64,000 bases of DNA from Candidatus Kinetoplastibacterium crithidii (ex Angomonas deanei ATCC 30255) (GCF_000319225.1 NC_019815.1:186001-250000), one strand, 5' to 3'. Counted from the first letter of the stretch, positions 12,768 through 22,833 are shown. Program-made: numbers and translations. Notes: generated by a model from the letters alone, not told the origin.

Positions 12768-15050
12768 TTATGTTTTATTTTTTTCTTTTTGAGCATCAAT
12801 TACAGCTAGAACTGTCATATTAATTATTCTTCTGACAGTTGAACTATTTGTCAAAATATGAACAGGTCTAGATGATCCCAATAGTATAGGGCCAACAGAT
12901 ATGCCGTTACTACCAGTCATCTTGAGTAAATTATGAGCAATGTTTCCTGCATCTAAATTTGGCATTATCAATAAATTTGCAGTACCTTTAAGGTTATTAT
13001 CTGGATAAGAAATATTTCTTATTTTTTCAGATAAGGCCGAATCAGCATGCATTTCTCCTTCTACCTCTAATTCAGGTTCTAATCTTCTTATTATTTTTAA
13101 TGCCTCTGACATTTTTTGTGAAGATTTGCTAATCTGGCTACCAAAATTAGAATGAGATAATAATGCTACTTTAGGAGTGAAGCCAAAATTAACCATTTTT
13201 TGTACAGCTTGTATAGCTATATTAGCAATTTCTTGTGAATTAGGATCTTCATTAACTTGTGTGTCTGCAATAAATAATGTTTGATTTGGTAACATTAATA
13301 CATTCAGAGCTGCATATGTATTGTTTGCTTCTTTACCTATTACTTCATCTATGTATTTTAATTGATTATTATATTTGGTTGTAATTCCACATAGCATTGC
13401 ATCAGCATCACCTCTTTTTAGAAGCATAGCTCCTATAAGAGTATTATGTTTTCTGATCATAGATTTAGCAATATCTGGACTTACACCATCTCTACATTTT
13501 AATTTATAGTAGCTAGTCCATAGATCCTTAAATCTAATATCATCTTCTGGATTAACAATTTCTAAATCATTATTTATATTGATGCGCAAACCCAATTTTT
13601 TTATTCGCATTTCTATCACTGATAATCTGCCTATCAGGATAGGGTATGCTAATTTTTCATCTATTATCGTTTGTACTGCTCTTAATACTCGTTCATCTTC
13701 ACCGTCAGCATAAATTACTCTTTTCAGATCTTTTTGTGCTTGTTCAAATAAAGGAAGCATTATTTGACCAGAATGATATACGTAAGATGCTAATTTTTGT
13801 TTATAGGCTTCTAAGTTTTGTATAGGTCTTTTAGCAACACCTGACTCCTGAGCAGCTTTTGCAACAGCTGGTGCTATATGTACTATTAATCTAGGATCGA
13901 AGGGTTTTGGTATTATGTATTCCGGTCCGAAAGATAGATTTTGACCAGAGTAGGCTGCAGCTACTTCATCATTTTGTTCTGCTTGTGCTAGATCAGCTAT
14001 AGCTTTAACAGTAGCCATCTTCATTTCTTCTGTAATTTGTGAGGCTCCGCAATCTAGGGCTCCTCTGAAAATGAAGGGAAAGCATAAAACATTATTTACT
14101 TGATTAGGGTAATCAGACCTTCCTGTGGCTATTATGCAGTCTGGTCTAGCTTCTTTAGCTAGTGTTGGTAATATTTCAGGTTCTGGATTTGCTAGAGCCA
14201 AAATAAGTGGCTTATTAGCCATAGTTTTAACCATGTTAGGAGTTAGAACTTTTGCTGCAGAACATCCTAAAAATACGTCTGCATCTTTTACAACATCAGC
14301 CAGAGTTCTTGATGAAGTTTTTTTTAGCATACCTAAGCTTATTAGCCTCCATCTTTTCATCTCTGCCTTCCCATATAACTCCACGAGAATCAACCACATA
14401 GATATTTTCAATTTTTGCTCCTAACCTTACCAAAAGGTCTAGGCACGAAATAGCAGCAGCTCCAGCTCCAGAACAAGCTATTTTGACATCTTCTATTTTT
14501 TATTTACTACCTTAAGGCCATTAAGAATAGCAGCAGATGAGATTATTGCAGTACCATGTTGATCATCATGGAAAACTGGTATTTTCATTTTTTCTCTGAG
14601 CTTTTTTTCAATATAAAAGCATTCTGGAGCTTTTATATCCTCAAGATTAACACCGCCTAATGTTGGTTCTAAAGCAGATATTATATCTACAAGTTTGTCC
14701 GGATCATTCTCTGCTAATTCAATATCAAAAACATCAATTCCAGCAAATTTTTTAAATAAACAGCCTTTTCCTTCCATGACTGGTTTTGATGCTAAAGGTC
14801 CTATATTACCTAGACCTAAAACTGCTGTGCCGTTTGTAATCACTCCAACTAAGTTGGATCTAGAGGTATACATTGAAGCGGCACTGTCTCCAGAATTAAA
14901 AATTGCCATACAAGCAGCTGCTACTCCTGGGGAATAGGCCAAAGATAAGTCATCTTGATTAGCTAATGTTTTAGTAGGAGTTACAGATATTTTTCCTGGA
15001 GTAGGAAAAGCATGATATTCCAGTGCTCTTTGATTTAAATTTTCATCCAT
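12768..15050 (-). pseudogene. maeB: NADP-dependent malic enzyme MaeB, interrupted by two compensating frameshifts
   Basis: Malic enzyme (malate to pyruvate plus CO2) fused to a C-terminal phosphotransacetylase-like regulatory domain. The reading frame is broken twice. Residues 1-185 read from 15050 to a TAG at 14493 after an A6 run (T6 on the plus strand, 14496-14501). The next 57 or so codons, containing the conserved NADP loop CSGAGAAAISCLDLLV, are in another frame. At an A8 run (T8, 14318-14325) the original frame resumes with KKTSSRTLADVVKDADVFLG and stays open to 12768. One A missing in the first run and one extra in the second would restore a 760-residue protein, the normal MaeB length. 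The rest looks well conserved, so recent decay, transcriptional slippage or homopolymer sequencing error are all possible. Confidence 0.9.
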
Positions 15051-15599
15051 ATTTTTTACACTTTGTTGAAAGTTTTATAATAAAATTCTTAGTCAGCTTT
15101 AAAATACAAGATCGATAAGTAGTCAAGTTAGCATTTTATGCATGCTATTGCCAATATCCGATTAAAAATTAATTGCTTAATTATAATTTTTTATAATTAT
15201 AACCGACTATAAATGATAATAGATTTGATTAATATTTAATTTTTATGAAAAACATCATTATCTCATAAATACTCTTTCTCCATAAGAATTTTTGAAATAC
15301 TAATCAATTTTATTTATATAATTACAATTATCATTTTAACAGTGTTTTCTTGTGTCACAAAGTTATAATTGTTTCTGTAACTGTATCATTTTATAATTTA
15401 TTGTTAATAAGTTTTATATTTGATGTTGTTTTATGATGTTATTAGTTATATCTATAATGTTGAATTCATGATATTTAAACTTTTTTTGTGTACAATAATT
15501 GTTGTAGAAAGTAGTTATAAAGTTATGACGAATGAGTTATAATTAATTCGTTAGTTATTTTGGCCATACATAATGAATGGCTTTTAAAGTTTTAGGTTT
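15051..15599. other. Divergent intergenic region between maeB and sucA
   Basis: AT-rich gap between the divergent maeB and sucA genes. I see no gene. It must hold promoters for both directions; TATAAT-like hexamers occur at 15364-15369 and 15538-15543, but neither has a convincing -35 at normal spacing, so I do not call them. The sucA leader RNA begins at its sucA end. Confidence 0.5.
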
Positions 15600-15711
15600 T
15601 ATGCACATGCCTTTTGCCCATTGCTATCCGCTGAACGGGAAGTCCGTGTCGCGGAAGGTTTTATCCCATGCATCGTGTCGAGTGAAATACTCGGAAAGGT
15701 GAAGCTAAATT
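15600..15711 (+). promoter_or_regulatory. sucA leader RNA (candidate Burkholderiales sucA RNA motif)
   Basis: The 110 bases before sucA are much richer in G+C than the gap before them and form nested hairpins. TCCGC (15627-15631) pairs with GCGGA (15651-15655), enclosing ACGG (15635-15638) with CCGT (15644-15647). A second hairpin CGAGT-GAAAT-ACTCG spans 15679-15693. It abuts the Shine-Dalgarno sequence AAAGGTGA (15695-15702), placed about 9 bases before the ATG at 15712. A conserved RNA called the sucA motif is known from 5' UTRs of sucA in Burkholderiales and overlaps the ribosome-binding site. Location and layout agree, so I assign it to that class by context; no covariance model was run. 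The ligand, if any, is unknown. Confidence 0.7.
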
Positions 15712-18588
15712 ATGTCTTCGAATAAAGAATCATTGTCCACATCATATTTATTTGGCGGTAATGCGCCATATGTAGAAGAGTTATACGAGATTTATCTTGA
15801 TAACCCAGGAGCTGTAGCCGAACATTGGCGACAGTATTTTGATCACTTACAGAATTCACCAGCCACAGATGGCAGTGAAAAAACTGTAGATCAGGCGCAT
15901 GCTCCTATAGTAGAGTCTTTTGCTTATAGAGCTAAAACAAATTCTTTTGTTAATAACAGTCCTAAATCTTCAGATTTGTCAGTTGCTTCAAAACAAGTTT
16001 TTGTGCAATCTATAATTGCTGCTTATAGGTCTTTGGGAGTTCATTGGGCTGATTTAGATCCTTTGAAAAGGAAAGAGCGTTCTGATATTCCTGAGTTAGA
16101 TCCAGCTTTTTATGGTTTTATAGAATCTGACCTTGATCAGACTTATTCTTCAAGCAGCACTTACTTTTCAAAGTCTAGTACTATGACTTTGAGAGAAATA
16201 TTAAAATCTTTGAGAGATACATATTGTCGCTCCATAGGTGTTGAGTTCATGCATATATCTAATCCTGTAATAAAAAGATGGATACAGGAACGTATGGAAT
16301 CAACTCAAGGAGTAGATATTAATTTAGGTGTTGATGGAAAGCGCCATATATTGCAACAGTTGACTGAGGCTGAAGGTTTAGAAAGATTTTTGCATACAAA
16401 ATATGTCGGCCAGAAACGATTCTCTCTTGAAGGAGGGGAAAGTTTCATAGCTTCTATGGATGAGGTTGTTAATCATGCTGCTGACCTTGGAATTCAGGAA
16501 GTTATAGTAGGTATGGCTCATAGAGGGCGTTTAAACATGTTGGTAAACATCATGGGGAAAATGCCTGGTGATTTGTTTGCAGAATTTGAAGGTAAACACT
16601 CACAATTCCTTAGCGATGGTGATGTTAAATATCACAACGGTTTTTCTAGTGACCTAGCAACAAGAAGTGGCCCTGTCCATTTGTCTCTAGCTTTTAATCC
16701 ATCACATTTAGAAATTGTTAATCCGGTCGTTGAAGGTAGTGCTAGAGCTAGACAAGAGAGACGTGAAGATCATAAAGGAAAACAACAAGTTCTTCCTGTT
16801 CTTGTCCATGGTGATTCTGCTTTTGCTGGTCAAGGCGTTGTTATGGAAACATTGAATCTAGCTTTAACTAGAGGATATGGTACTGGTGGTACAATACATA
16901 TTGTTATAAATAATCAAATAGGTTTTACTACATCTGACCCTAGAGATGCTAGGTCTACAATATACTGTACAGATGTTGTTAAAATGATTGAAGCACCAGT
17001 ATTTCATGTTAACGGTGATGATCCTGAGGCTGTTGTATTTGCAAGCAGATTAGCTGTAGATTATAGAATGCAGTTTGGTCGTGATGTTGTTATTGATATT
17101 GTTTGTTTCCGTAAGCTTGGTCATAATGAACAAGATACTCCTGCTTTAACACAGCCTTTGATGTATAGCCGTATTAAACAACATCCTGGAACACGTAAAT
17201 TTTATGCTGATAAGCTGATTGATCAAAAAGTTTTGACTTCTGAAGAAGCAGATAATTTTGTAAAAGAGTATCGTCAGGTCATGGAAGATGGACATCGTAC
17301 CATTGAACCAATATTAACTGATTATAAGAGCAAGTATGCTATAGATTGGGCTCCATTTTTAAATTCTAAATGGACAGATCATGCAGATACTGCTGTGCCT
17401 ATTTCCGAATTAAATCGTATAGGCGAGCTTATAACTAAGGTGCCTGATGGTTTTAACGCTCATCCATTAGTTGCTAAATTGCTAAACGATCGTCGTAAAA
17501 TGTCTCATGGAGAGATTAATTTGGACTATGGTATGGCTGAACATTTAGCTTTTGCTACTTTGCTAAATTCTGGTTACGCCATAAGAATTACAGGTCAAGA
17601 TTCTGGTCGTGGCACATTCACTCATAGACATGCTGTTCTGCATGATCAAAATAGAGAAAAATGGGATGATGGAGTATACGTACCTCTTAAAAATATTTCT
17701 GATTCTCAAGCTCCTTTTGTTGTAATAGATTCTGTTCTTTCAGAGGAAGCTGTACTTGGGTTTGAATATGGTTATTCTTGTTCAGAACCTAATACTCTTA
17801 CAATATGGGAAGCTCAGTTTGGTGATTTTGTAAATGGAGCTCAAGTAGTTATAGACCAATTTATATCATCTGGTGAAGCAAAATGGGGCCGTCAATCTGG
17901 TTTAACTATGATGTTGCCTCATGGTTACGAAGGACAAGGGCCAGAACATTCTTCTGGAAGAATTGAAAGATTTTTGCAATTATGTTCTGATAATAATATG
18001 CAGGTTGTTCAGCCTACTGCTGCATCACAAATATTTCATTTATTGCGCAGACAAATGATTCGTCCTTTCCGTAAACCTTTGGTAATTTTCACTCCTAAAT
18101 CTTTGTTGCGTAATAAAGATGCAAGTTCACCATTGTTAGATTTATCTGAAGGATCTTTCAAGATGGTGATTCCAGAAGTTGATGCTAATATCAATCCAAA
18201 GTCAGTGAAAAGGTTATTAGCTTGTTCTGGTAAGGTATATTATGACTTAGTGAACTCTCGTAAAGAAAGGTCATTGGATAATGTTGCTATAATCAGAGTT
18301 GAGCAATTATATCCTTTTGCTCATAAATCTTTTGAGGCTGAGCTACAAAAGTATCCAAATTTATCTGAAATTATATGGGTGCAAGATGAGCCACAAAATC
18401 AAGGTCCTTGGTATTATATTCAACATCATTTATATGAAAACATGAAAGAGGGTCAAAAACTTGGTTATGCTGGACGTACTGCGTCTGCATCTCCTGCAGT
18501 GGGTTATTTAGCTAAGCATCAAGAGCAACAAAAGAATTTAGTTGACCAGGCTTTTGCTCAAAAATTTAAGGTCATACTTGCTAAATGA
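15712..18588 (+). CDS. sucA: 2-oxoglutarate dehydrogenase E1 component
   Basis: Thiamine-diphosphate-dependent E1 subunit that decarboxylates 2-oxoglutarate and transfers the succinyl group to the lipoyl arm of SucB. The 958-residue length matches Burkholderiales SucA. Visible features are the N-terminal SYLFGGNAPYVEELYE segment involved in complex binding, the active-site stretch GMAHRGRLNMLVNIMGK, the ThDP/Mg region HVNGDDPEAVVFA followed by FRKLGHNEQDTPA, and LPHGYEGQGPEHSSGRIERFLQL in the C-terminal part. It is first in sucA-sucB-lpdA, preceded by a structured leader that probably controls translation. Confidence 0.97.
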   Translation: MSSNKESLSTSYLFGGNAPYVEELYEIYLDNPGAVAEHWRQYFDHLQNSPATDGSEKTVDQAHAPIVESFAYRAKTNSFVNNSPKSSDLSVASKQVFVQSIIAAYRSLGVHWADLDPLKRKERSDIPELDPAFYGFIESDLDQTYSSSSTYFSKSSTMTLREILKSLRDTYCRSIGVEFMHISNPVIKRWIQERMESTQGVDINLGVDGKRHILQQLTEAEGLERFLHTKYVGQKRFSLEGGESFIASMDEVVNHAADLGIQEVIVGMAHRGRLNMLVNIMGKMPGDLFAEFEGKHSQFLSDGDVKYHNGFSSDLATRSGPVHLSLAFNPSHLEIVNPVVEGSARARQERREDHKGKQQVLPVLVHGDSAFAGQGVVMETLNLALTRGYGTGGTIHIVINNQIGFTTSDPRDARSTIYCTDVVKMIEAPVFHVNGDDPEAVVFASRLAVDYRMQFGRDVVIDIVCFRKLGHNEQDTPALTQPLMYSRIKQHPGTRKFYADKLIDQKVLTSEEADNFVKEYRQVMEDGHRTIEPILTDYKSKYAIDWAPFLNSKWTDHADTAVPISELNRIGELITKVPDGFNAHPLVAKLLNDRRKMSHGEINLDYGMAEHLAFATLLNSGYAIRITGQDSGRGTFTHRHAVLHDQNREKWDDGVYVPLKNISDSQAPFVVIDSVLSEEAVLGFEYGYSCSEPNTLTIWEAQFGDFVNGAQVVIDQFISSGEAKWGRQSGLTMMLPHGYEGQGPEHSSGRIERFLQLCSDNNMQVVQPTAASQIFHLLRRQMIRPFRKPLVIFTPKSLLRNKDASSPLLDLSEGSFKMVIPEVDANINPKSVKRLLACSGKVYYDLVNSRKERSLDNVAIIRVEQLYPFAHKSFEAELQKYPNLSEIIWVQDEPQNQGPWYYIQHHLYENMKEGQKLGYAGRTASASPAVGYLAKHQEQQKNLVDQAFAQKFKVILAK

Positions 18589-18627
18589 TATTTTTATAAT
18601 TGTTAATGAATTACAGGATTTACCATT

Positions 18628-19842
18628 ATGGCTATTATTGATGTTGTTGTTCCTCAGTTATCTGAGTCTATTTCAGAAGCTACTATGATGTCTTGGAAAA
18701 AGAGCGTAGGTTCTTTTGTAGAGTCAGATGAGATTTTAATTGAAATTGAAACTGATAAGGTTGTTTTAGAAGTTCCAGCCCCATCTTCTGGCGTGCTAAT
18801 AGAAATAGTTAGAGGTGACAGTAGTACTGTTATTTCTGGTGAGTTAATTGCAAAAATAGATACTGCTGCCAAAGCAACTTCTGTAGATGTTTCTAAAAAT
18901 GTTTCGAATCCTAGTGAAACGTCAAATCAAACTTCCAATCATAATGTTAAGGATATGAAAAATGTCGCTTCACCTGCAGCTTCAAAAATCTTATCTGAGA
19001 AAGGATTAGATGTATCATCAATATCTGGTTCAGGAAGGGATGGTAGAGTAACAAAATCTGATGTTTTGTCTGCAAAGTCTTCATCTGATGCTGTTAAACA
19101 TGCAGTAGATAATACACAGCCAAAAACATTTTCTATTGATGGAAGGCCAGAACAGCGTGTTCCTATGAGTCGTTTGAGATCAAGGATTGCTGAAAGATTA
19201 ATACAATCTCAACAAGAAAATGCGATATTAACTACTTTTAATGAAGTTAATATGCAGTCTGTTATTGACATAAGACGTAAATATAAAGATAAGTTTGAAA
19301 AAGAACATGGTGTGAAGCTTGGTTTTATGTCTTTCTTTGTGAAGGCTGCTGTTGCTGCACTTAAGAAATTTCCATTAATTAATGCTTCTATTGATGGCAA
19401 AGATATTATATATCATGGTTATTTTGATATTGGTATTGCTGTTGGTAGTCCAAGAGGACTTGTTGTCCCAATACTTAGAAATGCAGATCAGTTATCTATA
19501 TCAGACATAGAGAAATCTATTGCTGATTTTGGTAAAAGAGCAGCAGATGGTAAATTAAGTATAGAAGAAATGACAGGTGGAACATTTTCCATATCAAATG
19601 GCGGAGTCTTTGGGTCAATGTTGTCTACTCCAATAATTAACCCTCCACAATCTGCTATTCTTGGAATCCATGCTACTAAAGAACGTGCTGTTGTTGAAAA
19701 TGGTCAAGTAGTTATTCGTCCTATGAATTATCTAGCATTATCTTACGATCATAGGATTATTGATGGTCGTGAAGCTGTATTGGGTTTAGTAGCAATTAAA
19801 GATGCATTAGAAGATCCACAAAGTCTTTTATTGGATTTGTAA
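18628..19842 (+). CDS. sucB: 2-oxoglutarate dehydrogenase E2 component (dihydrolipoyl succinyltransferase)
   Basis: Core of the 2-oxoglutarate dehydrogenase complex, transferring succinyl groups to CoA. Domains in order: one lipoyl domain (residues 1-77) with the lipoylated Lys in [14 protein letters not shown]; a Ser/Asn-rich linker; a peripheral subunit-binding domain (about 112-150, [13 protein letters not shown] to GRVTKSDVL); and the acyltransferase domain ending with the catalytic His in [14 protein letters not shown]. Length (404 residues) is normal. It lies 39 bp after sucA with an AGGA-type ribosome-binding site and precedes lpdA. Confidence 0.97.
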   Translation: MAIIDVVVPQLSESISEATMMSWKKSVGSFVESDEILIEIETDKVVLEVPAPSSGVLIEIVRGDSSTVISGELIAKIDTAAKATSVDVSKNVSNPSETSNQTSNHNVKDMKNVASPAASKILSEKGLDVSSISGSGRDGRVTKSDVLSAKSSSDAVKHAVDNTQPKTFSIDGRPEQRVPMSRLRSRIAERLIQSQQENAILTTFNEVNMQSVIDIRRKYKDKFEKEHGVKLGFMSFFVKAAVAALKKFPLINASIDGKDIIYHGYFDIGIAVGSPRGLVVPILRNADQLSISDIEKSIADFGKRAADGKLSIEEMTGGTFSISNGGVFGSMLSTPIINPPQSAILGIHATKERAVVENGQVVIRPMNYLALSYDHRIIDGREAVLGLVAIKDALEDPQSLLLDL

Positions 19843-19854
19843 AATTTTTATTTT

Positions 19855-19892
19855 TAAAATAAGAGTGTTCAGTATATTACTTTAATACTCTT
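19855..19892 (+). terminator. Hairpin downstream of sucB
   Basis: AATAAGAGTGTT pairs with AATACTCTTATT (12 pairs, one G-U) directly after the sucB stop codon. The following T-tract is poor, so it may attenuate rather than fully stop transcription into lpdA, or stabilise the sucAB mRNA. Confidence 0.5.
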
Positions 19893-19900
19893 ATTTATGA

Positions 19901-19934
19901 TCTAGATATTATTTTTATAAAAATAATATCTAGA
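19901..19934. repeat. Perfect 34-bp palindrome upstream of lpdA
   Basis: The half-site TCTAGATATTATTTTTA (19901-19917) is followed with no spacer by its exact reverse complement (19918-19934). It ends 4 bases before an in-frame ATG at 19939 and 28 bases before the preferred lpdA start at 19963. It could be a dimeric protein-binding site or, in RNA, a long hairpin. I do not recognise it as a known operator. Confidence 0.85.
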
Positions 19935-19962
19935 GTTTATGAATTTCTTTATGTGTAAAAAT

Positions 19963-21387
19963 ATGTCAAAACAATTTGATCTTGTAGTGATAGGTGCCGG
20001 TCCAGGTGGATATATAGCAGCTATTCGTGCTTCTCAGCTTGGATTAAATGTGGCCTGTATAGATGAATGGAAAAATGTGGATGGTTCTCCAGCTCCAGGT
20101 GGGACATGTACTAATGTTGGTTGTATTCCATCTAAAGCTTTATTACAATCTTCAGAACATTTTGATCTTGCAAATCATCATTTTGATGAGCATGGTATAG
20201 TAGTTTCTAATGTATCACTTAATCTAAAAAAGCTTATTTCTCGCAAAAATTCAGTGGTTAAGCAAAATAATGAGGGAATTTTATATCTTTTTAAAAAAAA
20301 TAAAGTTTCTTTTTTTCATGGTCTTGCTTCTTTTGTAGAAAAAAATAAAGATTATATAACAATAAAAGTATCTTCATTGAATGAGGAATTATTAGCAAAG
20401 AATGTGATAGTTGCTACTGGTTCATCTGCCAGAGAGTATCCTGGTTTGAAATTTGATGAAAAAACTGTTTTATCTAATGATGGTGCATTAAATATTGAAA
20501 ATGTTCCTAAAACATTAGGAGTTATAGGAGCTGGTGTTATAGGTCTTGAAATGGGTAGTGTGTGGCGTAGACTTGGCTCTGATGTTACTATACTAGAAGC
20601 TATGCCTGATTTTTTAATGGCTGCTGACTCTCAAATTTCAAAAGAAGCTTTAAAGGTATTAACAAAACAAGGTCTTAATATTAAAGTTGGTGTTGATATT
20701 ATTGAGGTTAAAAATATTGGTAAATCTGTATCTATCAAATATAAAGATAAAGATGCTTCAGTAAAAGATTTATTAGTAGATAAAATTATTATTTCTATAG
20801 GACGTGTTCCTCGTACTGATGGATTAAACGCTTCCGCTGTTGGTTTGAATATAGACGAACGTGGTTTTATAGTTGTTGATGATAATTGTAAAACTAATTT
20901 GTCAAATGTTTGGGCTGTAGGTGATGTTGTAAGAGGGCCTATGTTAGCACATAAAGCCGAAGAGGAAGGTGTTGCTGTCGCAGAACGTATAGTTGGACAG
21001 CATGGACACGTGAATTTTAATACTATTCCTTCTGTTATATATACTTCTCCGGAAATTGCTTGGGTTGGAAAAAATGAGCAACAATTAAAACAGGAAGGTC
21101 GTCAATATAAAGCTGGTAGTTTTCCTTTTTTAGCTAATGGTAGAGCAAGAGCATTAGGAGATACAACTGGTTTTGTAAAAATAATAGCTGATGCTGTAAC
21201 TGACGAAGTTTTAGGTGTTCATATTATAGGTCCAATGGCTTCTGAGTTAATTTCAGAAGCTGTAACAATTATGGAGTTTAAAGGAGCAGCAGAAGATATA
21301 GCTCGTATTTGTCATGCACATCCAACTCTTTCTGAGTCAATGAAGGAAGCTGCTTTAGCGGTTGATAAGCGTTCTCTAAATTATTAG
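19963..21387 (+). CDS. lpdA: Dihydrolipoyl dehydrogenase (E3)
   Basis: FAD- and NAD-dependent enzyme that reoxidises the dihydrolipoyl arm of SucB, and usually that of pyruvate dehydrogenase as well. The FAD-binding GAGPGGYIAA lies at the N-terminus, the redox-active disulfide in GGTCTNVGCIPSKALL, a second nucleotide-binding GAGVIGLEMGSVW near the middle, and the catalytic His-Glu pair in HAHPTLSES near the end. The frame opens at 19939, but the ATG at 19963 gives the usual N-terminus MSKQFDLVVIG and 474 residues. Neither start has a strong ribosome-binding site; the earlier one lies against the palindrome. It is third in the 2-oxoglutarate dehydrogenase cluster. Confidence 0.95.
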   Translation: MSKQFDLVVIGAGPGGYIAAIRASQLGLNVACIDEWKNVDGSPAPGGTCTNVGCIPSKALLQSSEHFDLANHHFDEHGIVVSNVSLNLKKLISRKNSVVKQNNEGILYLFKKNKVSFFHGLASFVEKNKDYITIKVSSLNEELLAKNVIVATGSSAREYPGLKFDEKTVLSNDGALNIENVPKTLGVIGAGVIGLEMGSVWRRLGSDVTILEAMPDFLMAADSQISKEALKVLTKQGLNIKVGVDIIEVKNIGKSVSIKYKDKDASVKDLLVDKIIISIGRVPRTDGLNASAVGLNIDERGFIVVDDNCKTNLSNVWAVGDVVRGPMLAHKAEEEGVAVAERIVGQHGHVNFNTIPSVIYTSPEIAWVGKNEQQLKQEGRQYKAGSFPFLANGRARALGDTTGFVKIIADAVTDEVLGVHIIGPMASELISEAVTIMEFKGAAEDIARICHAHPTLSESMKEAALAVDKRSLNY

Positions 21388-21399
21388 TATTGATGTTCT

Positions 21400-21445
21400 C
21401 CATAATATGATTTTGAATTAATTAAATCATATTATGGTTTTTATT
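21400..21445 (+). terminator. Rho-independent terminator of the sucAB-lpdA cluster
   Basis: Perfect 14-bp arms CCATAATATGATTT (21400-21413) and AAATCATATTATGG (21424-21437), followed by TTTTTATTTTT. Located 12 bp after the lpdA stop codon. Confidence 0.9.
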
Positions 21446-21490
21446 TTTGCTATTTTTAAGTATTTGTTTTAATTTTATATTATATATTTC

Positions 21491-22825
21491 ATGAAAACCT
21501 GTATTGTTACTGGTATTACTACTTCTGGTACTCCTCATCTCGGTAATTATGCTGGTGCTATTCGTCCAGCTATACAGGCTAGTCTTCATTCAGATGCAGA
21601 GTCATTTTTTTTTCTAGCAGATTATCATGCATTAATAAAATGTTGGAATCCAACAAGGTTATATCGTTCTAGATTGGAAATAGCAGCCACTTGGTTAGCA
21701 GCTGGGTTGGATGTTGATAGGGTTGTTTTTTATAGACAATCTGATATTTCTGAAATATTAGAATTATGTTGGATACTTACATGTAGTACAGCTAAAGGTT
21801 TAATGAATAGGGCGCATGCTTATAAGGCGTTAGTCAGTCAAAATGTGTCAAAAGGCTTAGATGCTGATGATGGTGTTAGTATGGGGTTATTTTCTTATCC
21901 TGTTTTGATGGCTGCTGATATTTTGATGTTTAAAGCAAATAAGGTTCCAGTAGGGAAAGATCAAATACAACATTTAGAAATGGCTAGAGATATAGCTCAA
22001 AAATTTAATCATTTATATAATGTTAATTTTTTTGTCTTACCTGAGGCATTTGTAGTCGATAATGTTGCTACTTTGCCTGGCTTAGATGGTCGTAAGATGT
22101 CTAAAAGTTATAATAATACTATACCTTTATTCGAGGGTGGAACTAAAAATCTACGTTCCTCTATTATGCGTATAGTAACTGATTCAAGTAAATCTGGTGA
22201 TCCTAAGAATGCAGAAGATTCTCATTTATATATTCTTTTTAGGGCGTTTGCTACAGAAGAAGAGTCAACGCTTTACAAATCAAGTTTGAATGCTGGTATG
22301 TCTTGGGGTGAGGCAAAGAATATTTTATATGAGAAAATAGAGAGTGAATTATTGCCTATGCGTGAAAGATATAATAAATTGATCTCGCAACCAGATTTAA
22401 TTGAAAATATACTTCAAGCAGGATCTCAAAAAGCACGTTGTTTTTCCAAGAGAGTTATTAAAGATATACGTGATATAGTTGGATTACGTAGTTTAAATAT
22501 AGATATTTGTAGTAGTAAAAAACAATTTATCAATAATAAAAATTCTAATTTTGATAACAATGAAAATAAAGATCCTCGCTTTCTTTGTTATCGTGATGAT
22601 AAAGGATATTTTAAATTTCGTTTAATCTCTTCATCTGGTAAAGATATTTTAAAGTCAAGAGGTTCTTTTTCTAATGCTAGCAATGTAGGTTCTTTAATAA
22701 AAGATATTAAAATCTTTTTACAAAAGATTAAGAGTGAAAAAATGAATGAGTTTGAGTATTCACCTATACTAGATAGTTATGATTTAGATTGTGACATTCA
22801 AGAATTGAAGCGAGTTATTGAATAA
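21491..22825 (+). CDS. trpS: Tryptophanyl-tRNA synthetase with YegP-like C-terminal extension
   Basis: Class I aminoacyl-tRNA synthetase charging tRNA-Trp. The HIGH-type motif TPHLGNY is at residues 14-20 and KMSKS at about 202. The catalytic and anticodon-binding parts end near residue 340. About 100 extra residues follow, including GYFKFRLISSSGKDILKSRG (about 370-390), which resembles the YegP/DUF1508 fold of unknown function. The total of 444 residues is roughly 100 longer than the E. coli enzyme. The extension is in frame with no sign of decay. It is convergent with bamD, 8 bp away. Confidence 0.95.
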   Translation: MKTCIVTGITTSGTPHLGNYAGAIRPAIQASLHSDAESFFFLADYHALIKCWNPTRLYRSRLEIAATWLAAGLDVDRVVFYRQSDISEILELCWILTCSTAKGLMNRAHAYKALVSQNVSKGLDADDGVSMGLFSYPVLMAADILMFKANKVPVGKDQIQHLEMARDIAQKFNHLYNVNFFVLPEAFVVDNVATLPGLDGRKMSKSYNNTIPLFEGGTKNLRSSIMRIVTDSSKSGDPKNAEDSHLYILFRAFATEEESTLYKSSLNAGMSWGEAKNILYEKIESELLPMRERYNKLISQPDLIENILQAGSQKARCFSKRVIKDIRDIVGLRSLNIDICSSKKQFINNKNSNFDNNENKDPRFLCYRDDKGYFKFRLISSSGKDILKSRGSFSNASNVGSLIKDIKIFLQKIKSEKMNEFEYSPILDSYDLDCDIQELKRVIE

Positions 22826-22833
22826 ATATAAAA

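Noticed and set aside
12768-14411. Treating the downstream 547-codon frame as a separate phosphotransacetylase-type gene with its own start.
   Set aside because: Its first 30 or so residues (MKISMWLILVELYGK...) are out-of-frame translation of the conserved NADP-binding segment. Real MaeB sequence begins only after the A8 run, and nothing resembling a ribosome-binding site precedes the ATG.
15350-15545. TATAAT boxes at 15364 and 15538 as the sucA promoter.
   Set aside because: Neither has an acceptable -35 hexamer at 15-19 bp; TATAAT is common in AT-rich intergenic DNA.
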